A DNA stretch of 64,000 nt from contig CM114272.1 in the NCBI GenBank assembly GCA_050084515.1, positions 46,934,001-46,998,000 on the forward strand. The letters run 5' to 3'. The position numbers and the translations under genes are program-made. Within the stretch, counting starts at the first letter, position 1, and every line of letters starts with the position of its first letter. The notes under the pieces are model-generated. The model searched no databases, had not been told where the DNA came from, and saw nothing but the letters and a program-made list of their open reading frames with translations. The DNA is from Blasia pusilla. Taxonomy: Eukaryota; Marchantiophyta; Marchantiopsida; Blasiales. This document shows positions 56,957 to 64,000 of this stretch, piece by piece.

Positions 56957-58718
56957 TTATGAAAGAGAGAATGAGTGAGTGAGAGAGCTTAATGGGGGAG
57001 CTCGCTAGTTGCTGGATGTTTGGTGAAGTTTGGGGGACCGTGTTCACTACTTATGGGAGTGCTCCTAGGAGCAAGATCTGTGCGAGTTTGTTGTTTTGAT
57101 TTGCTGTTTTTTTTTTACTGGAGAGTGGCACGAGGAAGCGCTGCCCAATTTTCCATAGGAATTGAGTATGGGGGCGGATTACTCCATGCCGGTGCTCTCG
57201 GGAGCACCATGTAGCTTGCTGATTTGTGTTCTCACAGGTTTTAGATTTTTGTTGGGAGAAATCAGCGCGGAAGCGCTGCCAAATTTTGTATAGGAGAAAG
57301 AGACATTGGGCTTTACGATAGTCCCCGTTAATTTTTATTGGAATGTTCAATTCAAAATATTTTTTGACTCCGTCGTAGATCGTGAAGTTGTGCAAGTTGT
57401 GCGACAAACGATGGGCAATCAGGAGTTGCGAACAAAAAGTTATGATCAATCTTGCAAAATTGCCATTGCTAGGCAATTTTTAGGGTTAAATTGTTCAAAC
57501 CCTAAACCAGCCGCCGCGCCGGCGGCGGTTGTCGCCGTCAACGGTCAACCATCATCGTCAATGGTCAACCATCACCATCAACGATCAGCCATCACCATCA
57601 ATGGTAAACCTTCACCGTCAACGATCCATCGTCCACCGTTGGCCGCTGCCGCCGTCTAGGGCTGCTCAGAGCTGCGTTCGGCTATTGTCCATCCTTAGTT
57701 GCCATTGCCACCGTTACGGAGTGGAGGGTCTTCCACGACGATCGTTAATTATTTTACTTGCGCCGCCACCACGTACTTTGGTTTGGCCGGCACTCTCATC
57801 GTAGTTTCGTCATCAACCAGTGATGGTAGGTGACCTCGGGTTATGGTGTTTGGGTTTTCATTTCATGCTGCTATGTTGTGATTGGTAGCCGCTCAACAAC
57901 GATCGAGTACCATGTCGTGACGCCCGTAGCCGCAACGCGCCGCCAATTGCCACGCTGTGCCGCTTGTGGCCGCACCGCACCGTCTCGATCGCGGAGCCGC
58001 TCCTTCGCTAAGGAGCAAACGTGTGAACTGTTGATTGAGGAGGGTATGCCGTCGAGTGCCGCACCCCATTCCCAAGTGTCGTGCCATTTGTAGTTGTTCT
58101 ATGCCACCAGTATCGCACTAGACTTTTGAACATGCACCGCACATCGAGAAGGTATGAGCAGCGTCAGTACGAGAGGAGTACGACTTGCTGATTGGAGGAG
58201 TTGTCTTCATGATCGAGTTGGGGTCGAGATTTGGAGTTGTTGAGGAGCAACATTGTCATTATTGTCAAGTTATCCATTCTAGTCTCTTTCCCTGCACGTG
58301 TGAGGGATTTCTAGGTATTGGGAAGTTATTTGGGATATTGGGATTCGTTGTGATGTTGAGAGCATGGATGATGTATGGGTTTAGGGGACACAGACCTATG
58401 TGGGATGTCCAGAGTTGAGGATGGTTTATCGATGAGACGATAGATTAGTTGATTTGCCACACCGCGCCGCTTGTTTCCGCATAACACACGTCTCAATGAG
58501 AGAGTGTAGATTGAGTGCCGCTTGTTTAGTTTGAGTGATTGAGGGATAACTTGCGAGATTGAGAGTGATCGTGTGAGAGGGGTACGAGGGCCATCATGAG
58601 GTCCTTTCGGGATTTTGAGAGGCGAGGTAGTGGACCGTAGAGTAGCTCTGGAGGGTTTATCCGAAGTGGTGCGAGGTTTTGAGGGTTTCCACGTGAGAGA
58701 CCACCTCAATCTCCTTTT
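56957..58718 (+). other. Leader of G1 copy c, including a 20-bp minisatellite
   Basis: At 57530-57640 a period of 20-21 bp is built on 'CCATCACCATCAACGATCAG' and variants (five units). A 30-bp word with core 'GGAAGCGCTGCC' recurs at 57134 and 57270. No gag motif is visible before 58719; a primer site was not identified. Confidence 0.6.
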
Positions 58719-59543
58719 GTGTCATCTTCAGACGAAGGGGAGCGTGTAGAGGAGTGTGTTAGTGATCCACCGTACACATTGAGTGGTCCTACTAGTTGGG
58801 CGTACGAGATGGACGACCGAGGTAGAGGGCCGCGTAGGTTTTCGGATGTTGTAGGCACTATAGAGCTACACGACTTCATTGCGGAGTTTAGGAGTTGGTG
58901 TGACTCACAGCTGGCTAGGAACTCTAGAGAGTTCAACCCGTTTACAACATGGAATGGCATGTTCCAGCATTTAGAGGGGGGGGCCATGGAGGATTACCAT
59001 GAGTTCTCCCATAAATATGCCCAAGAGATTGAGGCATGGCGACTCTATTATGACCCATACTATGTGTCATGGACAAAGCCGTTCCCAGATGAGGAGGAGG
59101 ATACAAGAGAGGCTACTTCCTCTTCCACTAGTGATGTTTTAGGAGGGGTCACTCGCACTGGATCAGGTGCACCGTCTAGTCGGGTTCATCCCAGGTTCAA
59201 CCCCGTGGTTGAGTTCTTCGCTGAGTTGAGGGCGAGCTACCATGGGGTACAGATGGAGAATTTGCGGAGCATCCATCACTTCCAGAGGCACCCGGGTGAG
59301 AGTTTGCATGAGGCTTACACTCGCTTGTGCCGGTTGATCAACGTCACTTAGGGGGTGACAGAGGCTCATGCTATCCAGTCATGGTACGCGATGCTGGATC
59401 GGACCCTACAGACACGGGTGCGAGAGGGGGTGCTTCTTATGAACACCTCCCCTACGTTGAGAGATGTTTTAAGGACCGCCGAGAACATTGAGCGCAACAT
59501 GGTGGAGGAGAGCGTAGCCACCATGGGTTCTGGGCGAGAGTAG
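58719..59543 (+). pseudogene. Gag capsid region, G1 copy c
   Basis: The frame 58719-59351 begins with an acidic segment, then 'WNGMFQHLEGGAMEDYHEFS' and 'LHEAYTRLCRLINVT', the final helix of a retrotransposon gag capsid domain (usual pattern: short-residue helix, W/F, R-L). A TAG at 59349 interrupts; the frame continues as 'EAHAIQSWYAMLDRTLQTRV' to 59543. It would form the virus-like particle. Confidence 0.75.
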
Positions 59544-59591
59544 TCACAATTATCTACACCACCTGTGTAGCAACGTGGACTTTGAGAAAGG

Positions 59592-59905
59592 TTGACTATG
59601 GCACAACAAGCTCAAGGAGGATACTGGGAAGCCGTGCCACAGAGACTTGCGCCTTCATATGCGGCTCAACAGCAGCCACTTACGATTACTTGTTGGTCAT
59701 GTGGTAGAGCCCATCATCAGCGTGATTGCACTCGTCAGGGTCATGGACGTATGCCTCAGCATGGACGAGGAGATGGTGTTACACCAGGAGGTTATCAGTG
59801 TGACTATTGTTAGAGGTATGGTCACACACGCGCGTGGTGTTTCAGTTTACACCCTGAGTTACTTCTGGACCGAGGGCCAGAGAGGGCACAAGAGCGAGTA
59901 GCCGG
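59592..59905 (+). pseudogene. Gag zinc knuckles, G1 copy c
   Basis: The same frame encodes 'CWSCGRAHHQRDC' and then 'CDYC' plus, after a TAG at 59811-59813, 'RYGHTRAWC'. The second is a perfect C-x2-C-x4-H-x4-C knuckle once the stop position is counted. Two knuckles separated by a Gly/His-rich spacer bind element RNA. Confidence 0.75.
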
Positions 59906-60052
59906 TCCGGGTGGGCTAGAGATCGTGCACCACGTGGTTCCGTTCGGGGATGAGGAGTTGGAGTTTCCCGACGTGGTGGTGGAGCTGCCCATGGAGGAGG
60001 TAGAGTCCCACCAGTTAGACACGTCTAGGAAGATGCCAAGCGTGAGGCTGGG

Positions 60053-60770
60053 ATGGCGGCTCAGATACAACAGCTACATGAGCAGATTGCCGCTATGGCA
60101 TTGAGGTTACCCGATGCCAGATTCGTGGCATCGACATCCTATGGAGTAGCCAGAGATATGGAGGTTGTTGGTTGGATGTGGGGGGTTGCCCAGATGGAGG
60201 AGGCTACAGTTGTGACATGTGGAGCAGCCGTAGAGTTAGATCCACAGTGAGGGGAAGCCAGGAAACAGACCAGGCTTCCTCAGTCTTTTATGTTGTCCAA
60301 GGCGATGAGGACCCCATCGATGGGTCTTGATCAGAGTGACGGGAGAGTTGGTGATGCTATTGGTGTGCACGCAGGGAGGGCAATGGGAGAAACAAGTGCG
60401 ACGACTCTTATTGTTGATGCTCAGGAGGAGCATGTGTTAAGTACGATGTTGGGGGCGGCCACGATGGTGTACGGTGCTCCGCTATTTTCTGCTCCCGATG
60501 TTATGACATTTGGAGATATGCCCACCGAGGTGTTCCGGTTGGCCACTACGCTACGTGAGCGTGAAGTTGGAGTTCCTGCAACACGTTCAAAGGTGATTGC
60601 AAAGGAGGTGATGGACCTGCCCTTGGAGGTGATGCTCGAGTCGTCCACGTCACATTTATGGCAGGCTGCGGCTACTAGGATGGCGGAGATGCCCGCTAGA
60701 CCCGCGATAGAGCGTGCCATGGGTTCTCCTAGTGTTGTGTTGTTGGATAAACGGGGAGAGGTCTTCCAAT
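60053..60770 (+). pseudogene. Gag-protease linker of G1 copy c
   Basis: Frames 60053-60250 and 60290-60770 encode a helical segment ('MAAQIQQLHEQIAAMALRLP') and 'TLIVDAQEEHVLSTMLGAAT', with no enzymatic motif. The second part is shared with 33770-33515 in copy b, which proves the two copies belong to one family. Confidence 0.7.
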
Positions 60771-61250
60771 TGGTGAGTCCCAGAGGTAGAGGTTTCAGGT
60801 TTCAGTCCGCAACGCGTCTTGTTGGATTCAAGAGCGCAACCACTGATGTTGGGGAAAGCGTCATTCGGAGGATTGGGCTTGATGAGAGCTGATGTGGAGC
60901 GTTGTCCATTTCAGATACAGACATCCTTAGGTGGAGCAAGTATCACACAATATATCACCCGATAGGAGGTTGTGGTGAGGATTTGCCTAAGACATCTCAC
61001 AGATGATTCCGTGGTGCGAGCCAAGGCGATAGTGATCGATGCAAAGTCCTACAACGTCTTGGTTGGTGGAGCAATGTTATACCCGATGGGGTTTTTCCTG
61101 ATTTACTAGGAGGATTTAGCGTCCTACAGACCAAGATGGCAGTCAGGTGATGAGCCCCTTAGCTCATTACCTGTTCGATTCACAGGTGCAGTGATCGAGC
61201 GACGGCCAGGAGAGATGGCAACCTTAGCAGCTTTTAGCAGTGCTATCACT
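60771..61250 (+). pseudogene. Retropepsin-like protease, G1 copy c
   Basis: 'SPRGRGFRFQSATRL' leads to 'TTDVGESVIRRIGL', where D-V-G-E-S stands in the position of the usual D-T/S-G-A-S active site. After a frameshift the sequence continues 'VIDAKSYNVLVGGAMLYPMG', the common end of this protease class (strand, then L-V/I-G-G). Three in-frame stops interrupt it. Confidence 0.65.
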
Positions 61251-61358
61251 TAGCCTAGTGATTTGATTGAGGAACATGTCCATGCAGACGATACTCCCAA
61301 TCTTGACATTTCTATGGAGAGGGGTGTCATGGTAGCCGCATGAGTCCGTGGAGGAGAG

Positions 61359-61924
61359 GTGTCGCTTTGGGGTTCGACTGAGGAGCTTCGACGCTTAGCC
61401 CTTGAGCATGTGCAAACCGCATGGAGCGAGACGTTTGCACTAGAGTGTGACGGGTCAGAGGAACCCCAGGTAGGTAGGAGTGTTGCTATGACCCCTTTGG
61501 ACACCACCCTGATTGTGTGGTGCATCCTAGAGGAGGGTATTCGGGTGTTGGATCTCTTTGGAGAGATCAGCACTAGGTTAGTTGTTGTTTTGCACGCTAG
61601 AGTGCGCGTGCAGCAGTATCTGTATGTGGGGATTGATGATATTACGAGGCGCGCTTCACTTCACCATGTGGTGCAATTACGCCTCCGTTTTCCTGACTTG
61701 TTGTCTGCGTCCGCCATTCAGGGTTACCAAAGTTCCCTACCTAGGGATATTTCATTGTTGGGGGTGCCGGACTTGGAGCGGGTAGGGACCATATACTTGG
61801 TCATTGCTGGTTGGCCGTGTTAGGGCCAATCGAGTGTTGGACGAGGTTGCGGATTAGGTGACACTGGGTCCATGTGGTTTTGGGAGATGATGCGGATCTT
61901 GCGACATTTACACGACCATCAGCC
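61359..61924 (+). pseudogene. C5-cytosine DNA methyltransferase, N-terminal catalytic half, encoded in the retrotransposon
   Basis: Residues around 61545-61575 read 'VLDLFGEISTRL', motif I (S-adenosylmethionine binding, usual D-L-F-x-G-x-x-T-G); two of its glycines are changed. Motif II-like 'YLYVGIDDITRRA' follows. At 61788-61850 'DLERVGTIYLVIAGWPC' gives the Pro-Cys nucleophile (Cys codon 61818-61820). A TAG follows immediately, then 'GQSSVGRG' in the same frame, so with the stop position as Gln the motif is P-C-Q-x-x-S (motif IV). 'MWFWEMMRILRHLHDHQP' follows; the sequence then jumps to the PHD finger. The enzyme class methylates cytosine at C5. Similar domains occur in retrotransposons of charophytes and dinoflagellates. 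The later motifs are deleted here but survive in copy b. Confidence 0.8.
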
Positions 61925-62023
61925 TCTTGTGATGGGTGTTCGAGAGGATGGCATATGGCATGTTTGACGCCACCTCTCACTAGGGTTCTTAAGGGATGAT
62001 GGATGTATCCCAGATATTCATAG
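61925..62023 (+). pseudogene. PHD-type zinc finger of G1 copy c
   Basis: 'SCDGCSRGWHMACLTPPLTR' keeps four consecutive PHD ligands (Cys, Cys, His, Cys). A TGA lies in 'KG-stop-WM', and the last two ligands are Tyr and Ser. It corresponds to 2080-2153 in copy a, where a different subset of ligands is lost. The first Cys pair is missing because of the deletion. Confidence 0.75.
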
Positions 62024-62201
62024 CGTAGGTAGCTCTACATTCTGACTTGTATATATGACATGGATGACAAGAAGGCGACTAACGATGGGACCACATGAGC
62101 GTTTGGCCTTCTTGCTCTTAGCGTCTGAGAGATGTATGTCATGGTAGGTAGGGATGGATGGCTATCTGGAGTTAGAGGGACCTAACCACCAGCTCAGGGG
62201 G

Positions 62202-62835
62202 TGATTGGAGATATTTTGGTACTTCTTGTCTCATTTTTGGATGCCATGAGTTAGCATGGAATCGTGCGTGTTTGTGTGTGTGTGTTCGGTGAGAGCGATG
62301 TATATTGTGTAGCGATGTGTATGCGCACGATAGTTGTCACGTATTTTAGGATAGATCGATGAGATCTAGTAGAGCGCCTTTGTGAGTAGTGGAGGACAGG
62401 CTCAAGAGATTGAGGATGACCTACTCATGCCCTAGGAAACTTGAGAGAGCATGTTTCCTCTTCATTTCAGTTCATTTGGAGTCATATTTAAGAACTTACT
62501 ATTTTAGGTAAGTACCATTTTGAATATATGGTTAACTTTTTATTTTTTGTAAGTATCCCTTGACCTCCTACATGAGGTCAAGAGCCAAGGAGATGACTTG
62601 GGAGCATAGGTTACCATGAAGAGAGCTTGGGAGTGGGGAGGGGTATACCTCAAGGAGAGAGAACTTGAGAGCTCATTCTCTCTTTGTTGAACCTCTTGGC
62701 ATGAGGCGGCGGAGCTATGGTCCCTTGCCTTGTGAGTGTAACCCAAGCCTCTCATTAGGAGAGTGGGTTTGGTTTGACATTGAGAGAGACATATGAGAGT
62801 ACACACATGTGAGAACTATAATGTTGTAAGAGAGA
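62202..62835 (+). repeat. 3' LTR of G1 copy c
   Basis: Begins TGATTGGAGATATTTTGG directly after a purine tract and ends near 'GGATCTTATTTTA'. It is the most complete LTR of this family in the window (about 634 bp). Confidence 0.8.
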
Positions 62836-62839
62836 TTGG

Positions 62840-62985
62840 ATCTTATTTTAATTAGGGATATTTTGGTACTTCTTGTCTCGTTGTTTGGATGTCATGAGTT
62901 AGCATGAGATCGTGCGTTTTTGTGTGTGTGTTCGATGATAGCGATGTATGTTGTGTAGCAATGTGTATGTATACGACAAAGGGCC
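62840..62985 (+). repeat. Second, truncated start of a G1 LTR
   Basis: 'GGATATTTTGGTACTTCTTG' onward repeats 62212-62340 closely and then stops. A tandem LTR start right after the 3' LTR suggests unequal recombination or a second insertion. Confidence 0.7.
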
Positions 62986-64000
62986 TAGCCGCACGTGGTA
63001 TACGAGATATATGTATTATGACATCCCCGAGGTGGAAGACTCCATGTAAATGAGGAACTCCAAATATCGGACGCACAAAGGGAGAGGAACCCTTCAAAGT
63101 TTGCAAATTTCATAAGGACATCACAAAGGTGCAGTTTGGATTTGAATGTGCGGGTGGAAGATCTCCCCTCCTCTTCGAACCCTGTTGCGGAAATAGGGTT
63201 AAAAAATGACCATGATTAGTTGTAGTTGTAGTATTGATCTCTTCTTATAGTTGGGTATAGGTTTTACCTTTTTTTTCTGAAATTATAAGAAATTTTTGTG
63301 AGATACACTATTATGTGAAAATATGAAATGTCCACATGTTTCACCCAACCCGCTCCATTTTCTAAAGAGAGCAAATTGTCTCCATTCAGATCTTTGATAA
63401 TAGGAAAGGTTTGCAAAATTTGCATCGGGGGCCCATTTCACTATCAGCACACTACGAAGCTTGAACCTCCGCCTGGGGCATGAAAGGAAGTGTGTGAGCA
63501 CCACCTTGAATGCAAACGAGCGGGAAGCAAACCCGGACCCTAAATGCGGCCTACACCAACCCTAAACAACTATGTGGACATTCTTGGCTATCCGGTGCGC
63601 ACAGGAACATTCTATCTTTGCAGCACTTGGCCCTCCTTTGCCTCCTTGCATGTTCTCTGATTGGGTTTCTTCCCGAAATTACCCGTTGTTTGCCTTGTGT
63701 CTTCAACGGCTCCCTTGCATTTTGAGGTTGTCATTTTCCTTGTGTCTTCAGCAGCTCCCTTGCATTTTGTTGAGCAATTCAGGTATTATCAACTTAGTAA
63801 TACCAGCATATGCTCTCTATGTGTGTGTTGTGACCTCCACCTTGTATAGGGTGCCTTGCTGCGCCTTCAACATGTTCTCTGCTCTTTCACAATTTCACTG
63901 GATCCCTTCCCTTGAGCAATTGGGTTTAGGTACCCCACTTCCTTGCGCTTTCACATTTTGGTGCTCTATCTGCATTTACCCCGCTTACAATTTCATAAAT
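62986..64000. other. Terminal stretch with a 32-bp duplication, no gene
   Basis: A diverged direct repeat with core 'GCTCCCTTGCATTTTG' occurs at about 63692-63723 and 63740-63771. 63780-63850 resembles the tail of repeat R420. No coding motif is recognised. Confidence 0.5.

Larger units (their letters stand above)
56444..62985 (+). mobile_element. Ty3/gypsy element, family G1 copy c: LTR, gag, protease, DNA methyltransferase fragment, PHD finger, LTR
   Basis: Truncated 5' LTR 56444-56956, leader, gag 58719-59900, linker and protease 60053-61250, DNA methyltransferase N-terminal half 61359-61924, PHD finger 61925-62023, polypurine stretch AGCTCAGGGGG (62191-62201) and 3' LTR 62202-62835. RT, RNase H and integrase are absent, removed by a deletion at 61924/61925. 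LTRs are clearly related and collinear from 'TTAGGATAGATC' onward. Confidence 0.85.

Noticed and set aside
58155-58175. Twelve bases identical to the universally conserved sarcin-ricin loop of large-subunit rRNA (AGTACGAGAGGA)
   Set aside because: Flanking bases do not match rRNA on either side, and the segment lies in the leader of a retrotransposon. Chance or a very short insert is more likely than an rRNA gene.

Overview
This window looks like nuclear DNA of a streptophyte: a land plant or charophyte-grade alga, more likely a non-seed plant than a crop. The only convincing host gene is a ten-exon, minus-strand gene for a plastid-type P-loop NTPase of the Ycf45/SPD1 family (45.2-49.8 kb). 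The rest fits a large, repeat-filled plant chromosome: gypsy retrotransposons primed by tRNA-Asp, MULE transposases with SWIM zinc fingers, a CACTA-like end, a LINE, long microsatellites and several satellite-like arrays. I cannot name the species. No rRNA or tRNA gene, CRISPR array or organellar segment was seen.

Layout. 0-2.2 kb: decayed RNase H and integrase of a gypsy family called G1 here, ending in a PHD-type zinc finger. 2.2-2.75 kb: an inverted G1 LTR. 2.75-3.5 kb: a 180-bp tandem array. 3.5-17.2 kb: a block with CACTA-like ends at both sides and an accessory gene (6.3-7.7 kb). Inside it lie a deleted gypsy of family G2 (copy A, 8.31-12.23 kb, with a matching target-site duplication), microsatellites and a 350-bp tandem array. 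17.2-22.5 kb: G2 copy B (RT, protease, gag, tRNA-Asp primer site, 5' LTR), all on the minus strand. 22.5-31.2 kb: a region carrying about 45 copies of an imperfect 28-30 bp palindrome. It holds two divergent broken genes, one ParB/sulfiredoxin-like and one transposase with a SWIM finger. 31.2-34.1 kb: minus-strand G1 pol. 35.4-36.0 kb: rearranged G1 LTRs. 36-43.6 kb: mostly unassigned, with a LINE at 40.9-42.1 kb. 43.6-44.9 kb: perfect hairpins and four 221-bp tandem repeats just beyond the 3' end of the NTPase gene. 51.2-51.9 kb: another tandem array. 53-55.3 kb: a MULE transposase. 56.4-63.0 kb: a G1 element with both LTRs.

The most striking content is family G1. The copy at 56.4-63.0 kb encodes gag, protease and then the N-terminal half of a C5-cytosine DNA methyltransferase, with motif I and the Pro-Cys-Gln-x-x-Ser motif IV. 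An internal deletion joins this directly to the PHD finger. The minus-strand copy at 31.2-34.1 kb has a different deletion and keeps the C-terminal methyltransferase part (motifs IX and X) in front of RT. Together with the copy at 0-2.2 kb they imply an ancestral order gag, protease, methyltransferase, RT, RNase H, integrase, PHD finger. Methyltransferase-bearing retrotransposons are known from charophytes and dinoflagellates. The PHD finger and the two reciprocal deletion derivatives seen here deserve checking. All copies are broken by stops and frameshifts, many of which look like C-to-T changes.
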